From the NCBI GenBank assembly GCA_900239685.1, contig OENT01000680.1, positions 22,041-86,040 of the forward strand: DNA of 64,000 nt, given 5' to 3'. Shown one piece after another: positions 1-11,859 of this stretch. The notes under the pieces were generated by a model that worked only from the letters and a program-made list of their open reading frames with translations, searched no databases and had not been told where the DNA came from. The first letter of the stretch is position 1. Every line of letters begins with the position of its first letter. The translations under genes were made by a program, and so were the position numbers. The DNA is from Rotaria macrura. Lineage: Eukaryota > Rotifera > Eurotatoria > Philodinida > Philodinidae.

Positions 1-2351
1 ATTGGACCGCTGTCCATTGGAGTGTCACCAGCAAAAGCTCCGAATTTATTAGTATCTATTCAAGACATTAGAGAAAAGCTCTATGATTATAGAAATTGAA
101 AACTTACTGAAAGTTTCATCTGGTTGATTCATTGATTGTCGTTGTGAACTCTTTCCAAAACCACTCGACATCGGTCCACCTATAGGTCCTCCTTGTGGAT
201 GATCACCAAAACCGTCATTAGAATTAAAAGGTATATCAAATTTTTTTCGTTGCTCACGTTTTACTTGAGCTTGCTTGCGTTTGTCACTCAACGGCTTGGC
301 TAAACTTATTTCCATTGTATTGCGACCAAGTGACTAAAAAGAACTTAAACGAATAAAAAAGAAACATACGTTCTTTCTTTATAGTTTACTTTTCCATTGA
401 GAGCACGCATCGCATTTAGTGCATCTTCACGTTTATCAAAATGAACAAAGGCGTAATCCTATAAAATAGAATAATATCAGAAGATTTCTTTTCTTTCATC
501 CATTCATACATGCATATATAAATATATATTTATATATGTATATAACGTACTCGAACTTTTCGTACGCGTTCGATATTTCCATAAGGTAAAAATACATCTT
601 TAACGTCACTTTCCGACACGTCGGATGTTAAATTTCGTACGTATAAAACTTTGACTTGTGACATAGTATTATCATCAGGTTCTTCGTCTGGATCAGCCCA
701 ATCAACAGCAATATCACGATTAAATACCTGGATATAAATTTTCAATTACATTTGCTCATGGCTGTATTGTTAGCGACAAGCATGTAATAAAAGTAGTCAC
801 ACTTATAGATGTGTCTTTAATGTGAATGTCTCACCCGTCATCTATCGTTCTCAATCGTCTTGTTAACCTAAGTTAGTAAGACGATTGAAAAAGATAAATG
901 TGAAGTAGTGTTCAACGCAGCAAATCAATTGTTACAACTACTTTTATCAATACAAGCTCATAGCCAAATGATTACAAAAAAATCCTTCTCCTATCCTATG
1001 TTTTTCCTTACTCGAACACGAGCATTTCCTAATTTTCTCTTTGCAACAGATGCATTCTTATGTGTATCGAAATCGACAAAGCAAAATCCACGATTTTTTT
1101 TCTTATCTGCTTCATCAGCTGGTGTATAAATAATTACACTGGTAACACCCTCTACAAAAATCAAAGTTTTCATGTAGACAACAAAGAACAACTTCCGCGA
1201 GATTGTCTTACCAACAACTTTTGCTAGTTCTTCTTGAATTTCTTCTTTGGATTTTGTTTTTGGTATATTACCAATAAATAGACGAAGATTAGCCACACTA
1301 CCATTTGCTTTTAAAAGTTTACCTGGACGGATAGCAAAACCATTAAGCTGGAAAATAAAATTATAGATAATAAATATGCTTAATTACAAACACAAGTATG
1401 AGAAAAAAATGATCGTCTTACTTTCTCACATGCTTTAACGGAATCACTTTGAGTACAATACGTTACAAAACAATAGCCTTTATTAAAGCCGGACACGGGA
1501 TCGATCATTAAACGTAAATCCCAGATTTTCCCAGCTTCTTCACATATTGGAATGAGTTCATCTTCGAATACTTCACGTGGAATTTTACCAATAAATACCT
1601 TTTTAAACAATTGTATCGTTTTCATGTAAAAAGAAATAATATTGATATCAATTACATACCTCACTATTTGCAGCTGATCGATCGGGACCATCAGGTGGTG
1701 GACCACCATATTTACGTTGACCAGCTGTAATATCCATTTTATAGCCTGTTCGATCAAGAATTCGCTAATAAACAAAGACACATATATTTAGCAATTTCCT
1801 TTTTGATTAAAATTTTTTACTTTAAGTTTGGCTTCGTCTGGACCAGGCTTATGTTTTCCAGAACTACTTTCATGAGAATCATCAACACTTTCTGTTGATT
1901 GTGTATTATTATTATTATTATTGGTAGATTTTTGTTCTTGTGGATGTTGAATTTTCCATTGTTTAATTAAATTGCAGAGGAAAGCACTTTTATTAACAAC
2001 GCCAGTGAGATCAGCATTATTAAATTCAGTAAATAAAGAATCGATACTTGTTGCATCACTTGGAAATGAGCGTAATTGCTCACTTACACGACTATCAATA
2101 TCAGATGAAACTAGTTTACCTATGTAAAAAAATGAAACATTTATGTCTTTCTTTTTATTCTGTTCATTTAGATGTATCAATTAAACATCAATTCAGTTCA
2201 TACCATTTTCAATACATAAACGAATTTTTTGTACAATATTTTCATTAATTCCTTGATCTGTCCATAATTTATCATCTGTTGAAAGTTGTGAAGTTTCTAA
2301 TTTCAATTGTTCTAATTGTTGTTGCTGCTGTTGATCTGAACTATCACTCAT
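1..2351 (-). CDS. SYNCRIP: SYNCRIP/hnRNP Q/R-type RNA-binding protein, 3' end outside the window
   Basis: Cytoplasmic/nuclear mRNA-binding protein acting in splicing, mRNA transport and translation control. Ten exons fit in phase: 2351-2204, 2119-1821, 1764-1660, 1598-1422, 1347-1212, 1151-1012, 727-551, 458-390, 333-108 and 55-1 (partial). A short Q-rich N-terminus leads into the family's acidic helical NURR-like region. The linker RTGYKMDITAGQRKYGGPPP is diagnostic of the hnRNP Q/R family. Three RRMs follow, with RNP2/RNP1 cores VFIGKI/KGYCFVTY, LFIGNI/RGFCFVDF and LYVRNL/DYAFVHF, then the ISLAKP..KRK motif that closes RRM3. The C-terminal RGG/QN tail would lie beyond base 1. The start is the first in-frame ATG after a splice acceptor at 2363-2364. 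It could equally be called hnRNP R, since invertebrates usually have a single copy. Family assignment is secure. Confidence 0.93.
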
Positions 2352-2752
2352 GGTTAATATAACTTGAATGTAAAATGCAAAAAAACCCAACAATGACTAT
2401 CGAAAGACAACACAATGAACGTTAATAATGAAATGTAGTTTTGACAAATGGAAAAAATCAATGAATGAATAGCAACGAAATATTCTCTACAATGATTACA
2501 TAAATAGATACAGACTCTAATGCATTTATGCACTTGGTCACATGTTCGATAGCAACTGTAATTTTTACTGGGAAATTGGTTTTAATGATAGAAATGAAAA
2601 ATAAATATTGAAAATATGAAAAATCATGAATAGATGAATTTAATTTCACGTTGATTGTAACGATCTATGAGTTGTGATTAGAAAATAGATAATTATCTAG
2701 GGCATTACAACATCTCAATAATCGAACAAATTAGTTGTGTACTATTAGAAAA
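2352..2752. promoter_or_regulatory. Shared head-to-head upstream region of SYNCRIP and PLOD
   Basis: Only about 400 bp separate the divergent start codons of the RNA-binding protein gene (-) and the lysyl hydroxylase gene (+), so both promoters must lie here or overlap. The stretch is AT-rich and I see no clear TATA or initiator. Each side has a splice-acceptor-like AG close to its ATG (2363-2364 on -, 2747-2748 on +). Promoter role is inferred from position only. Confidence 0.4.
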
Positions 2753-5700
2753 ATGATAGAACACTTCATCGTTCTATTATTAGTAGGTTTTACACACCCA
2801 ACGCGAGCTATTAGTAAAGGTAATAGTATTATATTGATGACTAATTAATTCAATAACTATGAATTCTTTAATATGTAGATGATCTAATTGTTGTCTCAGT
2901 CGCTACAGATCCAACAGATGGCTATCAAAGATTTATTCGTTCATTAAGTGTCTATGGATATCAATATGAGGTAGAGTATGAATACGAGTAATTCATTCAT
3001 TAAGACTATCTTGTGTGTTCAAAGAGATTGAATGTAAGAGGAAAGATTTGTTTCCTTACGTGTGTCTATATTCATTTCAATAGGAACTCTAAAAATCAGA
3101 TTTGCCAATCGATTGTCTATTTTTCAAGCATCTCCGATATGCACACTAGTCTAGATATGACGAAATTTTTGTCTTTCAAATTTTCTGAGACGCATCACGG
3201 AAAAGTCTTTCTTTATTTCAAACTGGTCGGCAAGTTCATTCGTAGTTTAAATTGGAGAAATCAATCGAAAATAGCCTCTGGTTTATCTGAATCATTCTTT
3301 TTATCTCGCCAGACAAATAATAAATTTCATTTTCTACCAGACATTACTCGAAAAACCGTAACGAAGGATCATTAAGTAATAAAACTCGTGAGCATATTCT
3401 TGATTAGATAGAGCTACAAAATTATACCGTTACCTTCAATAATGAAAATTAAAAAGATTGAAATAAACCTAAGCCGAATTATTACATCTAGAATTTTGGT
3501 CGTTGAAAAAAAGAAACACAGTGTAAACAGAGTCAATTATTTTAATGAAATTTGTCCTCAAGACGCGTAAGAAGCACTTTTTTAAACTTGAGAGCTCGAC
3601 AGTTTCAAAGTTTTCACATATTGTTTCAATAATCTCGATGAAATATTTTAATCCATATTTCTTTATGCCGTTATGTTGGTTTTAGTAAACTCTCTTGATT
3701 GAATTTCATGTTAACACTAAGATTTTGCTTTAGGTCTATGGACTTGGCCAACCATGGAAAGGTGGTGATATTAAATATACATCCGGTGGTGGACAAAAGA
3801 TCAATATTCTTCGAGAAAATTTAGTTCGTTACAAAGATGATAAAACGAAAATAATTCTTTTTTCTGATGCATATGATGTTATTTTCACACAATCACCTGA
3901 ATATTTACTTGAAAAATTCGAAAGTTTCAAACCAGCACGAGTTATTTTTGGTGCAGAAGATTTTTGTTGGCCAGATCAAAATTTACAAGTAAAATTCCAT
4001 GTTAAATGATTGACGTAATTATTTCATGATGATATTTTCTTTGTTTTAGTACGATTATCCGTTAGTTGATAGTAATGAAAAACGTTTTTTGAATTCAGGA
4101 GGTTTTATGGGTTATGCATCGGATATCTATGAAATGATCTCAAGTAAAGAAAAAATTGCTGATGATGAAGATGATCAGTTATTCTATACGAAAATTTTTC
4201 TCGATGAAACTACACGAGTAAAGCAATGATTCAATGAAGAATATCGGTCTACTTTTTTTGCAATTTCTATTTAGACAAAATGGGCTATCGTACTTGATAC
4301 AAGAGCACAAATATTCATGAATTTAAATGGAGCTACTGATGAAATCGAGCTGTCAGTTACTGCTGATGAAACTTACGTGTATAACTCATGGACACAATCA
4401 ACACCGATTGTTCTGCATGGGAATGGACCGTCTAAAGTAGAGTGCTATTAATTACGAGAAATGTTTGTTTTAATAAAATCAAGTTTGTCTCTTATAGAAA
4501 ACTTTGAATTATATAAGTAATTATATTGCTCGTGTATGGTCACCAACGTCCGGATGTTTACAATGTAAAGAAAACGTTATTGATTTAAGTCAAATTGAAG
4601 ATGTTAGAAAAAATTTTTAATTCTATTCTTTTTGACACTTCAATACTCTTTCTTTTCTTCTAAAAATCTACTTAGAATCAACAATGGCCGATGGTTTATA
4701 TTGCTTTATTTATCGAATATCCAACACCGTTTCTTCGTGAATATTTTGAAAAAATTTTGGCTCTTTCTTATCCCAAGCAACGTTTAGCTATATTTATTCA
4801 TAATCAAGTAAGTAGTAAATCAAAAGTAGTAACGAACTTTTCCTACGAGAAATATGTGAAATAAGAGTTTGATATTATTTCTCGATACTGTCTTTTATGA
4901 AAATGAGAACGTTGATGTCTATGAATCGTGTTTTATTCAGTGTGAGAGCAGAGTATAATCTATTACTAATGAAACGATTTGATACATAGGGCAAAATTCA
5001 GATATTTGCATTAAGACGAAAAGAAAAATTTATCAAATTAGATCGCTTCCAAGAAAAGAAAAATATCGTAGAAGTCTAACGATCTAAGCATGACATTCAA
5101 TGAAATAATGTTTATTAGATTGAAATTTTAACTGTCTAAGACGAATATATACAAGTATACTTTTAAAATGTTTGGATTGGCTATCAATTAGTCATGTTCT
5201 AACTGAATTTTCATTGAAATTCTAGCTCTTATTGTATTACATTATTGTTTTCTTTTAGGTTGAATATCATAAAAATTTAACAGAAAAATACATGAGTAAA
5301 TTTAAAGAAAATGAATATAAATTCGTTAAATATTTCAATTATGATGATGATATGACTGAAGGTGAAGCTCGTCAACAAGCCATGTATGTTCTAAATACTT
5401 AGTTATAAAAGTAAATATGATCCCAAGTAAATTCTATTACTTAATTTTTTAGTGCCGAATGTCAAGAAGATAAATGTGATTATTTATTTGTCATGGACTC
5501 CGTAGTTCATCTTGATAATCCAGATACATTAGTTAAATTAATTACACTTAATCGAACGATTGTTTCACCCATGCTCTTAAGACCGGGAAAAACGTGGAGT
5601 AATTTTTGGGGAGATTATACAGAAGAAGGATATTATAAACGATCATCAGATTACATGGATATTATAAATTACAATAAAACGTACTTGTTTCATTCTATAA

Positions 5701-7380
5701 ACATGATTGATATTCTTCAATTGATATTTTTCTATTTCAGAGGTTTATTCAACGTTCCATTCGTGTCTAATTGTTATTTAATAAATGGAACATTGTTGAA
5801 AAGTTTTACACCACAATATATTGATTCGAGCACTGATGCAGATGTGAAATTCTGTCAATCATTGAGAGATACAGTACGTAATGACTTTTGTTTATTTATC
5901 GGCATTTTTTCTTTCAAGTAGATATTTAAAACACTTAAAGATATCAGACGTCAGAGTTAGGTGTTGTTGAAAAGTTCATTTCAACGAGATATTTTTGTCT
6001 TACTTCTAGAGAATGAAGAACATATGAAAGAAGTATGCACTCCTGAAGTCTCCCACTCTCCCATTTACAAAGTTACGTGTGATATCTAATGCTTTTATCT
6101 CGGAATCAATCGATTTTTTGGAAATTTTCTTTTGACTAGTTTTGACCTGCATCATAATAAATTGAGAATTTTTTACATTGAGTTGAGTTCGATTAGGTTT
6201 TTGTCACTGCTCTGATGTCGAACGCTTTTCGTACACCTACGACTCTAATCAATCTGCAGAAATACGGAGCAATGTTCTGTATGAAGATCTTTAGATTATA
6301 AATGAATTAAATGATCTTATTCATTTTTCTTTTTTTTTAAATAATCATAGGGATATTTTTTCTATCTTCACAATGAAATTGATTATGGACATTTAATCGA
6401 TCCAGATAATTTTAATACATCATTAATTTTACCTGAACTTTATGAAACTTTTACTAATTTTAAAGTAAGCCGACATATAATTGGGATTCGAATTTTCACT
6501 GTATTATTCTATCTTTCCTAGGATTGGAAAAGTCGTTATATTCATCAAGATTACTATAATTACATTGCGGCAAATGCAACATTTCAACAAGTAAATAATG
6601 AAGGAAATTATTATTTCCATTGTCTTTATCTTTGTTTTCTATCGTTTTAAGCCGTGTCCAGATGTATTTTGGTTTCCCATAGTAACTCGTGAATTTACAC
6701 AAGATCTTGTTTATCTCGTTGAAACATTCAATAAATGGTCTGGATCATCTCATAGTGTAAAATTTCAAAAAAAAATCACATTTAACAAAACATTGATATT
6801 TGATTTATTTTTGAAGGATCGTCGTTTAGCAGGTGGTTATGAAAATGTTCCTACTGATGATATTCATATGACACAAGTAGGTTTCGATGATCATTGGTTA
6901 TTCTTTCTACAAGAATTCATACAACCAATACAACAAAAACTTTATACAGGATATTTTAGTGATGTACGTTCATTTCGAGTATTTCTTCATTTATGTTTTT
7001 CAGAAGATAGATTTTCTCTTTTGCTCTTATTCACATAGCCTCCGAAAGCCTTACTTAATTTTGTTGTTCGATATATGCCTGAATATCAAAATAAACTTCG
7101 ACCACACCATGATGCATCGACATATACGATTAATATAGCATTGAATGATGTCGGCATAGATTATGAAGTAAGAAAGGAAAATAATTTCGAGAAAAAAAAT
7201 ATATCATTATCATATCTTTCAAAGGGTGGTGGTTGTCGATTTCTTCGTTACAATTGTACAGTAGCAGCTACACGTCGTGGCTGGTCATTGATACATCCTG
7301 GACGTTTAACTCATTTACATGAAGGTTTACCTGTATTAAAAGGAAAAAGATATATTATGGTATCATTTGTTGATCCATAA
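2753..7380 (+). CDS. PLOD: Procollagen-lysine,2-oxoglutarate 5-dioxygenase (lysyl hydroxylase)
   Basis: ER-lumen enzyme that hydroxylates collagen lysines with Fe(II), ascorbate and 2-oxoglutarate. Sixteen in-phase exons: 2753-2819, 2879-2970, 3734-3988, 4050-4217, 4275-4436, 4498-4602, 4676-4807, 5259-5383, 5453-5680, 5741-5873, 6351-6464, 6522-6590, 6652-6756, 6817-6963, 7039-7167 and 7225-7380. They give 728 aa, the usual family length. A signal peptide ([13 protein letters not shown]..) is followed by the N-terminal glycosyltransferase-like domain with SDAYD and an acidic DDEDDQ patch. The central accessory domain follows. The C-terminal 2OG-Fe(II) domain carries HHDAST (iron His and Asp), the later iron His in GRLTH, and the 2OG-binding Arg in KRYI. 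The catalytic set therefore looks intact. Exon 6 uses a weak GTTAGA donor. Parvin follows 390 bp downstream on the same strand. Confidence 0.95.
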
Positions 7381-7747
7381 AGGAATACAAGGAACAAGTA
7401 TTATTTAGTCGTTTTTATAATTATCATGTGTGCTGCTTTTGCAGTTTTCGAATTGTTTTCTTTTTCAAAAGTTGTATCTTTTGGTGCTATATCTACTCAT
7501 TTTTTATGAAATCGTTTTGTTTCTTTCGTATTTTATACTAGTCGACTTAGAAGTCATTTTTATTAATTTGTTTTTGTTTTTGATTGCATTTATTATCTAA
7601 ATGAACAACTTTTCAAATCTCATTGTTTTCGTGTGAAGTGTGTGTTGACGTTTTGTTTAAAATCATTATTTCAAAGAAAGAAATTCCAATCTGCATTGTT
7701 TTTCATATTTAAAATACATAAAACAATGTAAGTTTGTTGATCTATTT

Positions 7748-7760
7748 GTTTTTTTCCTAG
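7748..7760 (+). promoter_or_regulatory. Polypyrimidine tract and 3' splice acceptor just upstream of the parvin start
   Basis: A run of T/C ending in CCTAG lies 10 nt before the parvin ATG, with no recognisable upstream coding exon. It could accept a cis-spliced 5' UTR exon or a spliced leader. The short distance to the PLOD stop favours trans-splicing of a tandem pair, but this is inference. Confidence 0.45.
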
Positions 7761-7770
7761 AAATATCTCT

Positions 7771-9423
7771 ATGTCGACTACAATCGAAAATTCATCATTT
7801 CTCTCTAATACTTTAAAACGTCGTCAACAAAAACGACAAGAAGCTACGAAAATTCTTCAGGAAGGCATTTCATCTCTTCATCTTTCATCAGTATCCAATG
7901 ATCAACAACAAACAAGTGAAGGAGGTGTTTATCCACTTGTTAATATTGATCCTGAGTCATATTTTCTCGACGAAGGTGAAGAACGTTCAATGCTCGAACC
8001 TAATTCATATAACAATTCGAATTTCACACAAACCATGAATATTTTATTAAAATGGCTTAATACTAGTTTAAATAAAGATTCAATTATAATTCGATCGTTA
8101 GAAGATGATCTTTATGATGGTTATGTACTTGGAAAACTTATTGAACATTATCAACCGAATGCTCGTTTACTTGTTCATGATATACCATTGTCAGAAGAAT
8201 CTAAAAAGAAAACACTTGAACGTGTACTTAATTATCTTAGCACATATTTTAATCAACAGAATCAACCCGTTGAATGGACATCTGAAAAAATATATAATCG
8301 AGATTTAATTGCTATTTTACATCTACTTTTAACATTAATGAAATATTTTAATATAGAAGCACGTTATGATTTACCGAAAACTTTAATCTTAAAAGTTATT
8401 GTCGTCAAAAAAAACAATGGCTTATTACAAACAAGAATTATTAATGAATGTTTTATTGATGATCATGAAACAGAATTGACAGTTGTAAGTAAACTAGTGT
8501 TCTGTTACGAATTTTTCGAATAGTACAACGTATCTTTCTCGACTTTGTTGGAAAATTTTCACTTATTCATGATATAAAATTAGTAATTGTCGTTCATCCA
8601 ATTGAATGTTTGAAACGATGTTAATATTGTTTATAGTGATTGTTTTTGAAGAAAGAAAAACGTATCAGTGAATGTGCAGATTATTAGAAGAGATTTGTTG
8701 TTTCAGTCGAATATCTATGCAAGTTATTATTCGTCAAAATCGTTATCTATTGTATAAAACCCTTATTCTATTGATATATGTAAATTATAATTCAATATTC
8801 TTTTGTTTGTTATGTTGAATAAATTTTTGTAACAGGTTGAATACTTATCTAATTCATATTTTTTGATACTGCGTAGGAAACATCGAAGAAACAAGGTGAT
8901 CTTATTGATACTATATTCGATATGGCGCCTGATAAATTGGCTAATGTTGAAAAGATACTATTAAATTTTATAAATAATCACTTGAGTAGTTATCATATAC
9001 ATATAAAACAAATCGATATAAAATATTTTCAAGATGGATTAAACTTACTGTATTTAATTTCTCATCTTGAAAATTATTTTATTATACTTAGTAAATTTAA
9101 TCATAAGAAACCGTTAACACGTGAACAATCATATGCTAATATTCAATTGGCTTTTCAACTTATGAATCAAGGTAAGAATTATTTGTGAGCGAAGTTTTTC
9201 AATTCTTTCATGTCCTAAATAATAACATTTTATTTTTAATCTAGCGGGAATTGATATTGAACAATATTGTCGAATTAATGATCTTCTGGCAGGTGGTCAA
9301 AGAACATTGTATCGACTTCTTCTTCAATTATATTTAAGATATAATAAAGATTCAAGTAACTTATTACAATCAATTCCGTTTATGCAACCTGTTCATATTG
9401 ATATTGATAGTCCATTTCTATGA
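7771..9423 (+). CDS. PARV: Parvin (actopaxin/affixin), two-CH-domain focal-adhesion protein
   Basis: Cytoplasmic adaptor of the ILK-PINCH-parvin complex that links integrins to actin. Three in-phase exons (7771-8484, 8877-9171, 9245-9423) give 395 aa, close to animal parvins. After a disordered basic N-terminus the protein has the parvin signature EERSMLEPNS. CH1 follows (about residues 85-210, with SLEDDLYDGYVLGKLIE and LIAILHLLL), then the linker VIVVKKNNGLLQT. CH2 (about residues 250-380) has the APDKL entry helix, FQDGLNLLYLISHLENYF, SYANIQLAFQLMNQ and the closing helix TLYRLLLQLYLRY. The start is the first ATG after an acceptor at 7759-7760. The alpha/beta/gamma split is vertebrate-specific, so one generic parvin is called. 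Confidence 0.93.
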
Positions 9424-11125
9424 ACGTTTATGTTCCAATGATCTCAAACAAATACTTATGAAAACTGAATTTGTCTCTTTTTATATTTCTAGTCTTCATG
9501 TCTTTTTGAGATTGACTTTTTTTTCTAAATACTGTTGTCAGATTTTGGTTTTGCTTAATTATTAATATCTCAATGTTTACTCGTTGTTCTTTGTTTTTTT
9601 TTTGGATACTTTTACTGATGAATGATCATCATGATTTAGATAATAAATATAATTTTTCATTAGTCGTAATAATTGCGTGATTTAAATTCTATTTCTTGCA
9701 TTGAAATAATAAATTGATATTTCATGATAAAACTATAGAATTACGATTGATTAGAAGTCATTTTTTGAGAATTTGATTTGCAAGTCTGATTGATGAAATT
9801 GTTCTATGTGGTTCAGGTTTACAGGGATATGTACGAGACGATGAATACGAAATCTTCTTTGTTGTGAAAGAGAAATAGTTCATAGATGGGTTAGAGAATT
9901 ATTCCAATAGATTTGAACGTTTTGCTGTCATACACCATCGAGCAAATATAGATTGTTATCAGTCTCTATCATGAGAACTAACTACATGATCGGAATCTAT
10001 GAGAAAAATAAACAGCTGTAATTTAGTTTGATAAAATTTTCGAGAAATCTATATGTCAAACAGTTCTTCGTATTTTACAATCGTCGTACTGTTGAGTGAT
10101 ACTATATATATAATTAAATCTTTTTACACTATTGATCTCATGTAAATTAAAAAGACTAATCCAAAGATGTTCAATCACGCAAAGAAAGAATATATGTCAA
10201 CACAGCCAGGTTTATTTTGTTGAAGTACATACTGAGAGAAGTATTCTGGTTATTCTTATTTCTTAATAATCACTAGATTAGATAATCTTCTATTTCTGAT
10301 CCTATTTTCTGCCACTACCTGTTCATTTATTTTATCATGATATACGCTGAAGTTAAAGCTTTAAATTATATGAAAATGTAATTAAGCGTATGATTACAAT
10401 GAAAAAATATACTTCCTGAACGATCTGTGTAGTTTCTACAGGAAATTTTAAACTAGCTATCACTTACTATACTTCAATTCTTAGATTTTAATATTTAAGA
10501 GAAAATATTTAACAATCATGCATGTTAAAATATGGAAATATTGTACACTATAATAGTATTGTAGTTATTCAAACTAGGAGTTATAGCTACTAGTTCTAAC
10601 TCTGCTATGGCATTGATAATTTAATCAAAGGAATGACATTCGAAGAGTTTGTTCCTTTCAATACTTTATCCATATCTATATTTATTTATTTTTCTTTGCA
10701 ACAGGTAATCATGAATAATAACATAGATATTCACCGGTTTCTAATTCGGTTAGTAAGTAAACGCACAAGTCAGCTTTGATGAAGACTCATGCAGTCTTCT
10801 CTTTCATTTTGAATTTATAACATCAAAATAAACCGAGAGAATGTCGGAATTCACCGGGTCTCGCTATAGCACAGGTCTATGATTATTGTATCTTTAAAAT
10901 AGTTGACATCTTATCAGCAAAATATTTTATCATATTTAAAAGAGCAAGTCATTATTTAAAATATATGTCATCAACAATGCTGCCGATTTTCTATCTGAAT
11001 AGAAAGAATGAACACGAACCTCTATCAGCAATGTACAATAATTTTAAGACACACCAATTATAACTATCCTATTATTTTAATGTTCATTATCAATAGAAAA
11101 AAAAACAAAAATATCAATAACTATT
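9424..11125. other. Intergenic, no gene seen
   Basis: About 1.7 kb of AT-rich DNA between the convergent ends of parvin and the REC114-like gene. All reading frames are short and broken. I see no RNA gene, repeat family or inverted repeat. Confidence 0.6.
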
Positions 11126-11859
11126 TTAATTGTTTTTCATAGTGTCAAGTATAGATGCAACATTAGCAACGAAATCAGGAAATGTTTCATCACATAAATA
11201 TTTTTCTAATAAATCATTGGTTTGATTAAAATCAAAAGATACCTCTTGATTATAATATGTAGATAATTTCATTGAAGAATTATCACCCATCAATACTTTG
11301 ATCATATCAGTCATTGATACAAATGAATTCGGTTTTTCAATAGAATTTGTTGTTGATGACAATGATATTGAATCGTAATGTGGAATATTAATTGAACGTG
11401 AAATTAATCTTATGCATTCATCGCAATTTTCATGACCTGTATGATTAGCTGTTGAAGCAAATTTTATTAAAAATTTCCGTTGTATATTTTCATTTGGAAT
11501 AAGATAACTTATTAAAAGACAATCACCAGTATAAGTTGCAAATATTGAAGATGAATCAAGAGTTAGTAAATCGACACATTCAATTTTTTCTGTTCCATCT
11601 CGAACGATATATAATTGTTGAGCACTTGTTAATTGTAAATAAAGAGGTCCTTCCGAACAATCAATTGTTTGACGTTGTGGTCTACACAAAAATTTGCATA
11701 AATATAGTAGATTGCTAATCAGAATACAAACTGTTGTTTAAGTTGTTGTTGTTCATTTGATGATGCTGAATTTGGAGTTGACAATGGAGATTGATGATTA
11801 ATTTCTACAGCATAACGTAATAAAGCCCATGTTTTCGTTAATGAATATTGAGAAGTCAT
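11126..11859 (-). CDS. REC114: REC114-like meiotic recombination protein
   Basis: REC114, with MEI4 and IHO1/Mer2, is needed for SPO11-dependent meiotic double-strand breaks on chromosome axes. Two exons (11859-11732 and 11681-11126, 50-bp intron) give 227 aa. The N-terminal part (TWALLRYAVEI, then alternating hydrophobic strands ending FLIKFAS) fits the PH-like domain. It is followed by a C..C-containing helix (ENCDECIRLISRSI). The C-terminus has the short helices MIKVLMGDNS and LLEKYLCDETFPDFVANV, which match the conserved REC114 tail that contacts MEI4. The first intron needs a weak GTTTGT donor to keep phase. An AG acceptor lies directly against the ATG. The assignment rests on remembered family pattern; the tail match is the strongest part. 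An unrelated PH-like protein remains possible. Confidence 0.65.

Noticed and set aside
3013-3375. A 120-codon plus-strand ORF
   Set aside because: It lies wholly in PLOD intron 2, has no domain and no acceptor or donor that would include it in phase.
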